Shown here piece by piece: positions 39,522 to 52,253 of a stretch of 64,000 bases of DNA. The stretch's first letter is position 1. The number at the start of each line of letters is the position of its first letter. The notes below the pieces were generated by a model. The model saw nothing but the letters and a program-made list of their open reading frames with translations. It was not told the DNA's origin and did not search any database. A program made the position numbers and the translations under genes. The DNA comes from Thraustochytrium sp. TN22 (Eukaryota; Sar; Bigyra; Thraustochytrida; Thraustochytriidae), in assembly GCA_013306675.1 (NCBI GenBank), contig JABLUY010000161.1, positions 1-64,000 on the forward strand, given 5' to 3'.

Positions 39522-41045
39522 ATGGCGGGCAAGAAGGAGCTGCGCACGGTGTCGATGGAGGAGGTGGCGAGGCACAACTCGGCCGGCGACTGCTGGCTGG
39601 TGCTGTGCGGCAAGGTGTACGACCTGACGGACTTCCACAAGGCGCACCCGGGCGGGTCGAAGATCATCACGGACAACGCAGGCATGGACGCGAGCGCGCC
39701 CTTCGTCAAGGTGCACCCGGCGGACATCGCGGAGAGGCTGCTGTCGCCGGACGTGGTGGTGGGCAAGATCGACCCGAGCACGGTCAAGGCGGAGCACAAG
39801 GCCAAGGCGCCGGAGCCCGAGGCGGAGGAGGGCCCCAGCGAGCCGGTGGAGGTGACGGTGGACCAGATGCTGAACGCCTTCGACTTCGAGCAGGTGGCCA
39901 AGCTCAAGATGAACAAGGAGGGCTGGTCGTACTACTCGAGCGGCGCGGACGACGAGATCACCATGCGCGAGAACCGCCTCGCCTTCCAGCGCGTCTGGCT
40001 CAAGCCGCGCGTGCTGGTCAACGTGAGCAAGATCCAGATGAACAGCCGCATCCTGGGCTACGAGACGTCCATTCCGCTCTACATCAGCGCCACGGCGCTG
40101 GGCCGCCTGGCGCACGACGACGGCGAGATGGCGCTCTGCCGCGCCGCTCACTCCTCGGGCATCATCCAGATGATCCCCACGCTGTCCTCGTGCTCCGTGG
40201 ACGAGATGCTCGGCGCGCGCGCCGACGGCCAGATCGTCTTCTCGCAGCTCTACGTGAACCAGAACCGCGAGCGCACCAAGGAGTACATCACGCGCATGGA
40301 AGAGGAGGGCGTGCGCGCGCTCTTCATCACCGTCGACGCGCCGCAGCTCGGCCGTCGCGAGAAGGACATGCGCAACAAGTTCTCCAAGCAGGGCTCCAAC
40401 GTGCAGAACGACGACGAGTCCAGCGGCAAGGTTGACCGCAGCCAGGGCGTCACGCGCGCCATCTCCTCCTTCATCGACCCGGGCCTCTGCTGGGACGACC
40501 TCGCTTGGTTCTTTGAGAACACCAAGCTGCCCATCATCCTCAAGGGCGTCCAGTGCGCAGAGGACGCCGTGCTCGCATTCCGCTACGGCTGCGCCGGCAT
40601 CGTGCTCTCCAACCACGGCGGCCGCCAGCTCGACCTCGCGCGCTCGGGCCTCGAGATCCTCCCCGAGGTCATGGCCGCGCTGCGCAAGGAGCCCGGCTAC
40701 TCCAAGGACATCTTCGAGGTCTACATTGACGGTGGCATCCGCCGCGGCGCCGACATCTTCAAGGCGCTCGCCCTCGGCGCCACCGCTGTCGGCATCGGCC
40801 GCCCCTCCATCTACTCGCTCGCTGCCTTTGGTCAGGCCGGCGTCGAGCGCATGATCAACCTCTTTAAGGACGAGCTCGAGATGTGCATGCGTCTCATGGG
40901 CACTCCGGCCATCCACAACATCTGTGAGGACCACGTCATCACCAAGAATCTCAGCGACCACTTCGCCGCTCAGCCGCGCGACCACCTGCCGCTCGACATT
41001 TACGAGCCCATCCAGACTGCGGCGGGCAACAAGAGCAAGCTCTGA
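39522..41045 (+). CDS. CYB2: Flavocytochrome b2-type L-lactate (2-hydroxy acid) dehydrogenase
   Basis: A 507-residue protein. Residues about 6-82 are a cytochrome b5 domain with haem ligands His42 (HPGG) and His65 (KVHP). Residues about 118-485 are an FMN-dependent alpha-hydroxy acid dehydrogenase barrel with Lys341 (LKGVQ), the active-site pair His365 and Arg368 (NHGGRQLD), and a phosphate-binding DGGIRRG...IGRP part. All are offset by eight from yeast Cyb2, in which the order and spacing are the same. The reaction is oxidation of L-lactate to pyruvate, passing electrons through FMN and haem to cytochrome c. Yeast Cyb2 has a long mitochondrial presequence; here the ATG at 39522 starts directly on the haem domain, so location is uncertain. 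Related 2-hydroxy acids cannot be excluded as substrates. Confidence 0.92.
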   Translation: MAGKKELRTVSMEEVARHNSAGDCWLVLCGKVYDLTDFHKAHPGGSKIITDNAGMDASAPFVKVHPADIAERLLSPDVVVGKIDPSTVKAEHKAKAPEPEAEEGPSEPVEVTVDQMLNAFDFEQVAKLKMNKEGWSYYSSGADDEITMRENRLAFQRVWLKPRVLVNVSKIQMNSRILGYETSIPLYISATALGRLAHDDGEMALCRAAHSSGIIQMIPTLSSCSVDEMLGARADGQIVFSQLYVNQNRERTKEYITRMEEEGVRALFITVDAPQLGRREKDMRNKFSKQGSNVQNDDESSGKVDRSQGVTRAISSFIDPGLCWDDLAWFFENTKLPIILKGVQCAEDAVLAFRYGCAGIVLSNHGGRQLDLARSGLEILPEVMAALRKEPGYSKDIFEVYIDGGIRRGADIFKALALGATAVGIGRPSIYSLAAFGQAGVERMINLFKDELEMCMRLMGTPAIHNICEDHVITKNLSDHFAAQPRDHLPLDIYEPIQTAAGNKSKL

Positions 41046-41642
41046 TCAGTCAGAGACATCGCGTGCCATCGAGTCGTCACGTCTTGGGCTTTGTTGGCAA
41101 GGCCTTTCTCATTTCTTTTTTTATCGTCACCCGAACTTTTTTCTTTCCATCTGCCAGTGCTGCTTCCTGCTTCCTGAAAAGTTAGCAACGACCGACCTGG
41201 CAAGCGAGCGAGCACGTTACGGCTCAGGTGGGCTGGGCTCTCTCAGAGGCCCTTTTCGCGCGCTCCCTCAGCGTGGCTTTCGCGGGCAGCTCTCGAGGGG
41301 CCGTGGCCCGCAGGCGCGCTCACGCTGAAGCTACGCTCAGGGAGCTCGTCTGTCTGAGCTCTCCACGACTCTGTTGCTGCATGCAAGAAGCGAGTGGCTG
41401 TCTGTGTGTCATCATGATGTCATGGAGACAAAAGTTTTTTTTTGTTTTTCAGCACGCGCGCTACAAAGACCTAAGCTGGCGGGCGGGCAGACATACATAC
41501 GCATGCATGGAACTTCACCTCGTCGCTACCCCTCTCTGCTCTTACAGCTTTTGCTTTGGTGTCTGCACGAGTCAGATGACTGACTGTCTGCCTTGACCCT
41601 CCCGGTCCTCATTCTCGCTCCTCGTCCTCATCAGTGTTCTCG
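41046..41642. other. Convergent 3' spacer
   Basis: This 597-bp region lies between the stop codons of the flavocytochrome gene (plus) and the ubiquitin protease gene (minus). It is less GC-rich, with T runs near 41117 and 41436, and is probably 3' untranslated sequence of both. No gene was recognised. Confidence 0.6.
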
Positions 41643-44600
41643 TCAAGGCTCAACGTCGCTGCCCGAGCCCGACGCCGTCGACAGATTCTCGCGCTCGTAC
41701 TCATCCGTCACAGACCCGCCCGGGTTTACGGCCTGGTCGCTGGCAGCATCATCGTCCTCGACAAAGCCGGTCAGCTCGGGTGCCTCCGTCGGCAGCACAT
41801 CGTCGTCGTCGTCGTCGTCGTCATCGTCGTCGTCGTCGTCATCAGCCTCATCGTCGGCGTCGTCGTCGTCGTCCTCATTCGCATTGCGGCGAGCGGCACC
41901 CGGACCACCAAAGCCCAACGGCCGCGAGAACGCCGGCGCCGGCGCCTGCGGTGGCGCGGCTGTGGCCGTGGTGGCCGTGGCAGCGGCCGCAGCCGCGGCA
42001 GCGGCAGCGGCTGCCGTGGCCGCCGAGGTGGTGGACGCGGCAGTGGCGGCGCCGGGAGCCAACGTGCGGGCTGCCGCCCCTGGCGCCACTGTTGCCGCGG
42101 CGCGAGCCACAGCGATGGAAGGCGAGTTGCCACCAGAGGCGGCCTGGGCGGCCGCCTGAGCGGCCGCCTGGCGCTCGATGAGCAGTTCCTTGCGCAGCTC
42201 AATCGGCTCGCAGGGGTCCTCCTGCGGGTTAAGCTGCGTGCGCACGACCCGCACGCTCAAGGGCGCCGGCTTGACGCCCTGACCGCAGGTCATCCAGCCC
42301 GCCTCGGGTGGCATAGTGCTGGGATTGTTGTGGTTGGAGCTGTAGTAGTCCGTGTCGCTGTTGGTGCCCGGCTTGGCGGACAACTCAGAGATGTACCATG
42401 TGTACTGCTTGTCCTTGACCTGGCACCGGTACAGGCTGTACGGGCGACCGTTCTCAAACTTAACGAACTTGGGCGTAATGGTGTCCACCTGGTTGCTCTC
42501 GTTCGGTCGGAAGTAGCCGTCAAAGACAAAGCGTCCGTTGCACTCCGGCGTTCCGGCGCCCTTGACCACGATGTACACGCGCTGTGGCGTGATGGGCGTG
42601 AAGCGCAACTCCGGATGCACCAGCGCCGCCGCGCGCGCTACGAGTCGCGCGGTGCGGCCCTTGGCCACCGACCGTGTCCACACGTCGCGATTGCCGCCAA
42701 GGCACGTGTCGTACGAATGCGAGTCCACCCAGGCGGGCAGCCACGTAACCCAGTGCTGCTGGTACTCCATCATCCAAAACCGCACACCCGCGTGAGTCAG
42801 GGACAGCTGCGCCAGCACCTTCGCCATGCTGTACAGCGTGTACACGTGCACCTGGTACAGTTCGTCCGCGTCCGAGTCTGCGAAGATGTTCTGCGGGTAC
42901 CGTGATCCAGACCGCTGCGCGTCGTGCCGCGCCTGCAGTGACTTGACTTCCTTCTGGGTCTGGATCATGTAATTCAAGGCCTTGCTCACCAGCTCCTGGC
43001 TGCGCTCTTGCGAGGCGCCATCCTCGATCGACCCCACGGCGCGCAGCGCGTGACACCAGTTCTTCAGCTTCGCACGCACCACCTCCATCGTCGAGTTCCC
43101 GTCCAGCAGTTGCAGCGGGTTGTCCAGGCATCCCACCACCTCGTGAATCACGAGCGCTGACAGTTGCTTGTCGCCCTTGCACGCGCGCGCGATCAAGAGC
43201 CCCGCCGCGCACGGGTCGCGTTTCGCCATGGCGACAACCAGCGCCTCCGGCAGCGCCGCCACCGCGGGCTTGGCGCCGTCGCGCGCCGCGTCGCTCGCCG
43301 GCACGCCGCGCGCCAGTCGCACGGCGCGCGCCATGCGGCCCTGCCGCAGGAACCACGACATGATGCGCGCCTGCGGGTCGCCCGCCGACCCAGCGCCCTC
43401 CCTCTCCGCCTCCGCCTCCTCCTCGTCGTTGTCGTTGTAGCCGTCCTCCTCCTCCTCATCCTCATCCTCATCCTCAATCTCGTCCTCGACCTCGTCCGGG
43501 CTTGACGCATCGTCCACGCGGTCCACCACCTCGCCAGCCTCATTCCGCACGGTGCGGAGACTGCGCGTCGGCGCCTCGCCGGCCTCCGGGAGCGGGTCCT
43601 CGTAGAACCCGGTCTGCCGCGCGAGCCGCGCGTAGTCCTCCTGAGTCGTCTTGCCCAGCAAGAGCAGCGAGACTGCGTCCACCAGGGCGGCGAACTCGCC
43701 GTCCCCGGCCGCCACCTGGCCGCCTTGCTGGTGCGCATGGTGCATGTGCGGTTGCGACTGCGGCGACGACGAGAGGTCCAGCGAGCTCCCGCGCTGCCTC
43801 GCCCCTGCGCGCAGCGACGGATCCACCAGCTGGTACACGCGCAGCAGCTGCGTCGCCACGTCACGCCGCACCAACAGCGGCCGCAAGGACTTGGTCGCAC
43901 ACAGCGCCTGCCACACCAGAAAGAAGGGCTTGAGGAAACGCGTGTTGGCTGGCTCTTCCTCAGGCAGAATATCGCACATGACGCTCACGAAGCGCGCCAG
44001 GCTCGCGGATGCCTCGCCCGTGCCCACATCCTTGGCCGACGCCGCGCCGGCCTTGATCTGGTGCAGCCGCGCCTTCTTCTCGCGCGCCGCCGAGGTCGCG
44101 GCCAGGCTGATGACCTCCTTGAAGAGCGACACAATCCACATGCGCGCAGTCTTCTCGTTGCACCGCTGCAAGAACGGCTCGAGCGTGTCCTGACGCGCGC
44201 CCGGCTCGCAGAGAGCGTCCAGAAACCACGCCGAGGCCGCTGCGGCGGGGCTTGCATCGCGCTGCAGCAGCTCGCGGAGCGTCGCATCCCAGGTGCGCAG
44301 CCGGGTCTTCTGCGAGTTGATGCGCAGCGTGGCGCGCGTGTACACGACCATGCCCATGCGCATTACCGCCGCGAACGTGGCCGCGTCGTTCGTCGAAACC
44401 TGCAGCAGGCCGAGGCAAAAGTCCATGAAGCTCGGGACCATCACCAGCCCGTGCCGCTGCGTGCGTTGATTGTCTTCCCAGACCTCGCGCTCGTTCGCCC
44501 GCAGCCGATGCTTGGCCGTCAGCGCGAGACGCGCCTGCCGCATCCACACCTGCAGCCGGCATACCAGCCACCCCGCCGCCGCGAACCCGAGCGGCCGCGG

Positions 44601-47600
44601 CTCTACGCTCTTGGGAAACGGAGTGAGCGACGGCGACAGCGTGGCAGTCGCCGCCGTGCCTGGGCCGCCGGGCTCGTCCACGAGCTCGTAAAGCAGCAAG
44701 TACGCGTTATTGTCGCGCGCGCCGTACGCCTTGAACTTGCCCATGCCCATGCCGCCCAGGCCGAGTGAACCGCCGGCGCCGGCGCCGGCGCCGCCCCAGC
44801 CCTGCGAGGCCGCATTGTTGAGCGGCCCGCCAAAGCACTCTTCCTCGAGGTTGCGCACGTCAAAGGGCGTCACACGCTCGTCGTCGAAGCGGAACCAGGC
44901 GCCCGATTTGCGGTCCTTGATGAAGGAGTAGTAATGGCCAAAGTTCGCGCCGGACCCTTGGTGCACCACGACGCCGCGCAGCTCATACACCGTGCGCGGT
45001 TGGTCGTCGCAAGTCGCGCACGAGTTCTCGCCCGGCGTCGGCGCCGCTGCCGCGGTGTCGGGCGCCGCGGCATCGTTCGCCTCGCCCCCGTTCTCCGCCG
45101 CCTCGTGCTTGCCATCCTTGCCCGGCGCACCGCCCGCGTCTGCTGGCTTCTGGTCGTAGCTGCCGATGACTGCGGCGCGCGTGAAGCGGTACAGATCGAT
45201 GCGATGCTCGAAGCTCACGCGGTGGTTCAGCTTGGTGGGCTGCATGATCTCGTAGTCGAAGTCGAAGCGCTGCAACTGCACGACCAGCACGGGCGGGAGC
45301 TTGGAGAAGCACTTGATTTGGTCCGCCTCGAAGCGGCGATCCTTGTCTGCGACATTGCACTCCTCGCACTCGAGGCCGGACAGCTTCTCCGCCTTAAACC
45401 ACGACTCCAGCGCCTCGTCCAGCGAGTGCAGCGTGGGCCCGGCCATGCCGCTGCGCACGTTGAGCGTCAGAAAGGGCGTGCCTACCTCTGACTCCGTGCG
45501 GTGATGGCCCTCACACATGCGCACGTTCATCGTGCACGTGCGCACGTAGAGCATGTCCTGCAGCATCTTGCACTGCATGCGGCCCTGCGTCGTCTCCTCC
45601 AGGTAGTCCACCAGCCGCGAATAAAACTCGATCGCGTCGTTCTGCGAGAGGTGCCCGTCCATGAGCTTGAGCCCGGCTGACTCGTTCACGAACGCGCGCG
45701 GGTTGTAAAAGCGCTTGTCCGAGTGCTTCAAAAACGTAAAGGTGTACTGAAGCGCGCGAAGCAGGCGGTTCTTCTTGCTGTCGCGCATGCCCGGGATGTT
45801 GTTCCACAGGTACCCAACGCCCTCCTCCTCGTCGTCGTCATCGTCGTCGTCGTCGTCGTCGTCCTCGGCCCCGCCCGCAGCATGAGGCGCCTGCGAGACG
45901 CCGCGCGGGCTCAGCGCCCTGTTGGTGCTCACAATCGTGCCCAGCACGCCCGGCGCGTGAAGAATCCAGTCGCGCAGCTGCGGCGCCATAAAGAGCTGCT
46001 GCAACACCGAGTTCTGGTAGCACGTGGCGCCCTGATTGACCAAGCCGACAAAGCCGGAGGGGGACTTGCGAAAGTCCACTGGCTTGAAGTTCCAGTCCAG
46101 CCTGCCCTGGCGCGTCTTGGGCACGGGCGTGTCCTCCACGAAGCGCTGCGAGGCGTCCACGAGCCAGCGCAGGCAGAAGTCCGAGGCGTCCGCCATGAGC
46201 CGCAGCAGATTGAAGGCGCGCGAGCGCATGTCCGGCAGCGACGCCACCGCGCTGGCGCCGTGCTTGGACGAGCTGGGCACGGCCATGAGAAAACGGTGAA
46301 AGAGCGTCTCCATGAGCGGCGTGCACAGCGCCGTGTCCTGACACACGGTGCGGTCCTCCTGCAAAATGAGCTCCATCAGGTCCAAAAAGCCGATGAGCGT
46401 GTTGTCCAGCAGCATGAGCGTCACCGTGCGGATCGCTACCACCTGCGGCGTGTCGTCGCCCTGAGCGGAGCGCGACCGGGGCCGGCCGTCGCTGGGCTTG
46501 AAGCACATGGCGCGCAGCGTCGCGTTGAAGGGGCTCAGCAGCTTGGCTTCGCGCCGGAGCTGCTGCCGCGAGAGGGGCGGGTACTGGACCAGGCGGGCCA
46601 CGACGACGCGACGAAAGCGCGCCACATTGAAGTTGCCCTCGGCGATCTCGCGCCGCACAAAGCTGAAGTAGTCGTCGCACGTCGGGCAGTTGCGCGGCGT
46701 CGTGAAGAGCGCCTCGCGGGCCAGCGCCTCCACGATGTTACGGTCCTCGTCCGACGCCAAGCACAGCATCGAGAGCAGGTCGCGCAGCATCTCGCGCACC
46801 AGGGCGAATCGGCTCAACGCCAGCACGTCCACGACCGAGCACGCGCCGAGCCAGCTGCCGCGGTGCGCCTCCACCTGCCGCACCTGCGAGCCGAGGAAAG
46901 CGCTGCCCAGCGCCTCCTTGGCCTTGAGCAGCATGAAGGCCGTCTGAAGGGCGTCAACGAGGACTTCCAGCATCGCGTCGTCGCTCTCCGAGACCTGATC
47001 GTCGCCGCGCCGCCAACCGGAGCCGTCGCCGCTCCGCTCGAGCGCGGTGCTCAGGTCCTCCTCGGCCGCCTTGGCGGCCGCTGCGTCCTCCTCGGCGTCC
47101 TCCGCCTCGTCCTCGGCATCCTCGGTGCGCAGTGTGATGGTGACGTCGTCCTCCTCCGCTTCGCTGCCCTCGGTACCAAGGAGCAGGGCGCCGCGCTTCC
47201 CGCCCGGACCCGCGTCCTCGCCGTCGTCTGTGTCCTCGTCCTCGTCCACGACTGCGCTCTGAGCGCATGTGGCGCGATGCGCGACCACAATGAGCACCGA
47301 GAGGTTGCCGGCCAGGAGCTCGAGGTCCGACTGTCGCGAAACAGACGCCTTGGACGCCGGGCTAAAGGCCATGCGTCGCGACTGCTTGCTCTCCTCGAGC
47401 TGGATGCGCTCGATGCGGCTCGCCGCGCCGGGTCCCACGCCACCGCCCACGAGGCGCTCCGTGAGCGCGAGGCCGTCCTCCGCACCCAGATCGCCGCTCA
47501 GCGACCCACACACGCAGAAGCGCACAATGCGCATGATGACGGGCAGCGCCACAGACTGCTGCCACGCCGGGAACCAGCTCGCCGCGTCCACCGAGGCGCC

Positions 47601-50600
47601 GGCCGACTCGGCCAGGATGCGGCCCAGCAGGTGCACAACGTCCTGGAAGCCCTCTGTCTTGAGGAAGGCACTGCGCCACGCGCGCGCGGCGCGTGCCGCC
47701 GGGTCCTCGTCTTCCCCGGCAGCCGGCGCCAGGGCGCCCGTGCCGGCAGCGCGCTGGTTGCCGATGAGCCGGTTCACAATCATGAGCACGTAGACCGCGC
47801 GCAGCATGTACTGGCCCTGCGGACGCAGCTCCTCGGACCAGCGTACCTCCTCCGAGCCCTCGCTAAGGCGGTGCAGCAGGCCCTGGTCCGTGGGCAGCGT
47901 CTGGAGCAGCTCCCAGAGCTCCACGCGCGTTGTGTCGGAGATGGAAGGGTCGTCCAGCAGGCGCATGAGCATGCCGACGTACTTGCTGCCCTCGGCCGTA
48001 ATGAGGCGCGACGGTAGATCGGCGTCGCGAATGACCTCAGCCGCCGGGCTCTCCAGCTCCGCGGACAGGTCAACATCCAGATTGATGACGTGCTTGACCA
48101 CGTGCGAGGTGGGCGTCTTCTCGACGCCGGCCGCCTCATCCGCATCCGGAAGAAGCTGACCCAAGGTGCTCTGCACGCCCATGAGCACGCGCGCGTGGCC
48201 AAAGTCCATGCTGCGGCTTGAGAACTGGTTGCCGTGCTGCCGCTGAGCCTTGACGTGCAGGGGCACACTCAGCGCGATGGTGCGCTGGTCGAGCGGGCAG
48301 TCCGACTGGCCTTCGCCCACCAGCTCGTCCAAGATCATGCGGTGCAGCGCGCCGAGCGTGTGCCGCTCTCGCACCGACAACACGAGAGGCTTGTAGCGGC
48401 GCGCGGCCTCCTCCACGTCGGCGCCCACCTGCACGCCCGGCAGCGGTTGGAGCGGGACCTCCATGTCGTGGAGCGTTGCGGGGACGCGCGGGATCATCTG
48501 GTACGTGTTCTCGGCCGTCGCGAGCGGAGCCTTGAGCCCGTGGTCCGGCGTGTGCATGCTGGCCATGTGGCGCCTGACGATTGTGCCGTCCACCAGCCAA
48601 ATCTCGTGCTCTTCGGTGGCCTCATCGTACTCGAGAATGAGGCCAGGCAGGTAGTGCGCGGCTTGCGCCCGGCGCGTCGCCGGAGCGCCCTGCTGAGGCG
48701 GCACGGCGATCTGCAGTGTCTTGCCAACATCGCGCTCGGAGAAGAGGAGCACCTTGTCGTGGTGCACCTCGAGACACAGCTCGGCGCCGCGCGGCGGCGC
48801 ATGCGGGACCAAGAGAGCCGTCTGCGGGAAGGCGTGCAGGTAGCTCGTGATGAGTCGAATGCAGCGCTGCAGGCGCGCCGTTCCAGCGCCGCTCGCCGTC
48901 GCAGACTGCTCCAGGAGCGCAAAGGTGCGGTCGAGGAACTCGCGCCGCCGCTCCAGACCTGTCTTGCGCGGCGAGGCGGGCGCCAGCCTCTGCTGGTCCT
49001 GCTGGTCCTCGTGCGCACCGCGGCCCTGCGCGCTCTCTCCGTCTTCGACCTCCTCTTCCATGGCGCCGATGACGGCCTCATCGCCATCCTCCTCCTCCTC
49101 CTCCAGGAAACTCGCGGCCTCCGCCTGCGCGGAGCGCGAGGTGGCTGGCGAGTCGTCCAGGGCCTCGACCCGGCACTGGACCTGGAGCAAGAGGTCCATG
49201 GCCCGCGCCGCTGTGCCTTCCGGCGCGCACTCGACGATGCGCCAGAGCGTGTCGATCCCGACCACGCTCGGGTGTTTGACGACCGAGATGCGGATGTCGC
49301 CGTGGGACGCGCTCGAGGCGGCCGGCCCAAAGGCCGGCACGGAGATGCCGGGCGCGCCGCGCGCCGCGGTCGAGGGCGGCGACAGGCTGCTGGTCGGTGA
49401 TGACGCGGCGGACCCGGCGCCGGCGCGGTCGGAGGAGGAGGAGAAACCCGCCGCGGCTCCGCCGCCCCTGCCGCGCGGCGTGGGCGGCACGTAGTCGGCG
49501 AAGAAGGCGGCACGGTCCTTGCCGACTCGGCGGCGGCGCGAGCGGCGCGAGTCGGCGCGCTCACGCGGGCCGGCGGCGCCGTTGGACGGGGAGGTGAGCG
49601 CGGCGGCGTCCGAGACAGCCGAGGCGGGCGCCTCGGTCGGCGTGGCGGTCTCGCCCGAGGAGGCGGTGGGCGCCTCGGGCCCGGCGGCCTGCGCGTGCGT
49701 GTTGAGAATGATTGAGGAGATGGACTCCGAGGAGCCCTCGGCGCCGCCGGCGTAGCTGAGCACGTCGCCGTCAAGGTTGTCCTCGGCGCGGTTGACGTCG
49801 AGGAAAAACGCAGAGAAGCACTTGAAGCCGGGCTCACTCAGCTGTTTGAACTCCATGTCCCCGCACAGGAGCTGAGTGAAGACCTGGCGCGTGACGTCCG
49901 CGGAGAGGCCGGAGCGCAGGCCGGTGTCCACCACGGCGACCTGGCGCAGCCAGACCATGCAGACTTCACGCTCGAGAGGCTCCGAGAGCGCCTCCCAGAG
50001 CTGGTGCACGAGCTCAAAGTTGAGCATGAGCGGCGAACGCGATACGCAGTACTGCAAGAAGTCCAGGCGGATCTGCAGCGTCTGCATGTGTGTGAGCAGC
50101 TGGTCGCGCGTGAGGCGCTCCGTGGTGCGCGTACGGTGGCAGTGCGCCTTGATTTCCTCCACCACAAGCTCGAGAAGCTTGTACCGCTCCTGCAGTTCGA
50201 TGATGAGACCGCTCTGCGTGCGCAGCACCACTTGCGACGAGGAATGCTGCTGGTCGGCCGCGACAAAGATGAGCGAGAGGTCTTCGGCCGGATCAGCGTC
50301 CTGCGGGCCGGCGTCCTCGGGCGAGGCCGAGGACCCGGCCAGCGCACCGAGGGGCGCGGTGCCAGCGTTGACTTGAATGACGTCGAACATGAGGATGATC
50401 TTCTGCAGCAGCTCATAGGCGGTGGAGATGCGCACCGCCTCTGAGGCGGTCTCCGGACCGGAGCCGTCGTCGCTGTGGGCGGCCGAGGCCTGGAGGATGG
50501 CAATGTAGGTGACAATGTAGCGCACGCGCAGCTGCCGCGCGCTGGACATGCCGAGCACCGTAACAATGTAGTCCACGAGCTGCTTACGGCGCGGACTGGT

Positions 50601-52141
50601 GAGGTCGGTGGTAGTCTCGAGCAGCTTCCAGAGCAGGTCAAGCAGGGCGTGGAGGACCGAGGCGTCGCAGAGCGAGAGGCCAGACTGGAAGCCGGCCGAG
50701 GCGGCGCCGCAGCTCATGAGCTTTTCAACAAAGAAAAGCATGTCGCCGCGGTGGTCGTCCACGGAGCGCGAGGCACAGCGCAAGATGTAGACAGCCGTGG
50801 CCGGGAAGACCTCGTGGTCCACGGCAAGCTCGGCGAGAAGTGACTGCACGGCGCCGCGCACCGAGTCGTGGTGGCCCACGCAACACTTGAACATGAGGTC
50901 CACATGTTTCTCCTGCAGCGCGCCACCGCGCGCCATGAACTCCAGCAGCCGCTGGCTGCGGCCCACAAGCGCCGGGTGCAGCGCGTCCGTGGACCCAAAG
51001 AGCTTCTCCAGCACCTCATGATCCACAAGCCATGCGTTCATGGAGCTCGTGTCGAAGAGCCCGGTCGAACCTCCCTCCTCGTTGGCCGGTGGAAAGGGCG
51101 TGTCTTGCTGCTGCTGCTGCTGCTGCTGCTGGGCTGACTCAATCGAAGCAAGAGAAGTTGCTTGCTGCGCGTCATTGACCAGCTCACCGATGAGGTCGAG
51201 GCCGAGCTTACGCAGCTGAAAGGCGCGCGACGTGAAAGTCTTGAGCGCAAGCGCGCGCAGAAAGCCGCGCAAGCGGTGATCGTCCCCGAGGACCATTTTC
51301 AGAAACCTACGCAGGCGCGTGAGCTCGATCATACGCTGCGTCTTGAGCGCGTCTTCGTCCATGCGCTCAACAGCCTGCATGGCGGCACGACAGGCCGCCT
51401 CAGCACGCGCCGCGCCGAGCTGGTCCCGCGCCTGCACGAAGGGCTCAAGGAGGAGACCGACTTCGGCGGCACTGAGCGGCCGCTGCGCAGACGCCGCTTC
51501 CCCCTTGGCCTCGCCGGCGCCCTCCGGGTTGCGCGTGCCGGCTCCGTCGGCCGCGCCGGCGCCCGGCCGCTGCACGGTAACTTCGCCGGCCATGATACTC
51601 TCCAGAAGCGCGAAGCCGCCATTCTCTGCGCAGGCTCGGACGACGGCCTCGCGCACCTTCCAGCCGCGCGAGCGCGTGAGCGCCGCCCTGGAGCTCAGGT
51701 CCGAGGTGTGCTGGTCTATCGGGTCTGTGGTGGAATAGAAGATGGGCTCGGGCGCCAGCAGTTTCGCGAGCGTGCCCAGGTGCTTGAGGTGCAGGTGTTT
51801 GTGCAGGTCTCGAACGATGAGCTCCGCGGCGCCCCGCAGCACAATTTCAAAGTTGTCCAGCAGCTTGACCTGTACGGACTGGGCCGTCTGGTCCAAGAAG
51901 ATTGTGATGATGCCGTCCATGCAATCGTTCATGAAAGTCTCCACCTCCGGCGCGCCCGCGTGCCTCACGGCGATGTCAAACGCCCTGCCGCAGGGCGCGT
52001 ACTCGACGCGCTGCTCATCGTTGTACTTGTTGAGCACCTTCTCCAGCTGCAGCACGTCCTGCCGCTCCAAAAGGTATGCCTGGTGCATCTGCGTCTGCTG
52101 CTGGTGCTGGTGCTGCGCCTGCTGCTGTTGTTGCAGCAGTA

Positions 52142-52185
<44 letters not shown>

Positions 52186-52253
52186 GCGGCCACCTCGGTC
52201 GGGACTTGGGTCGGGTCCAGGCCGGGCGCCAGGTCGCGCTGCTGCGCGCCCAT
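41643..52253 (-). CDS. Giant ubiquitin-specific protease, USP34/USP9X-like
   Basis: An uninterrupted 3,536-residue frame, similar in length to human USP34 (about 3,550). The C19 peptidase domain spans about residues 2065-2520: Cys box GLVNQGATCYQNSVLQQL with nucleophile Cys2078, a zinc-binding CxxC pair (LECEECNVAD) and His box NFGHYYSFI with His2440, followed by WFRFDDERVTPF. It removes ubiquitin from substrate proteins. Long helical-repeat regions on both sides are typical of USP9X/USP34. Low-complexity inserts include N-terminal polyglutamine, Asp/Glu runs, an Asp-rich insert inside the catalytic domain, and a C-terminal Ala run and polyaspartate. No intron is needed across 10.6 kb. The start at 52253 is the first ATG and leads directly into the glutamine tract. 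Confidence 0.93.
41800..41876 (-). repeat. Polyaspartate-coding trinucleotide run
   Basis: Imperfect GTC/ATC repeats (plus strand) encode some 15 consecutive Asp residues and a second Asp/Glu-rich block near the C-terminus of the giant ubiquitin protease. A similar run at about 45832-45862 encodes an Asp tract inside its catalytic domain. Confidence 0.9.
52143..52185 (-). repeat. Polyglutamine-coding CTG/CAG run
   Basis: About 14 CTG units on the plus strand, read as CAG in the coding strand, give an N-terminal polyglutamine tract in the giant ubiquitin protease. Shorter Gln tracts follow at about 52105-52140 and 51104-51130. Confidence 0.95.
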
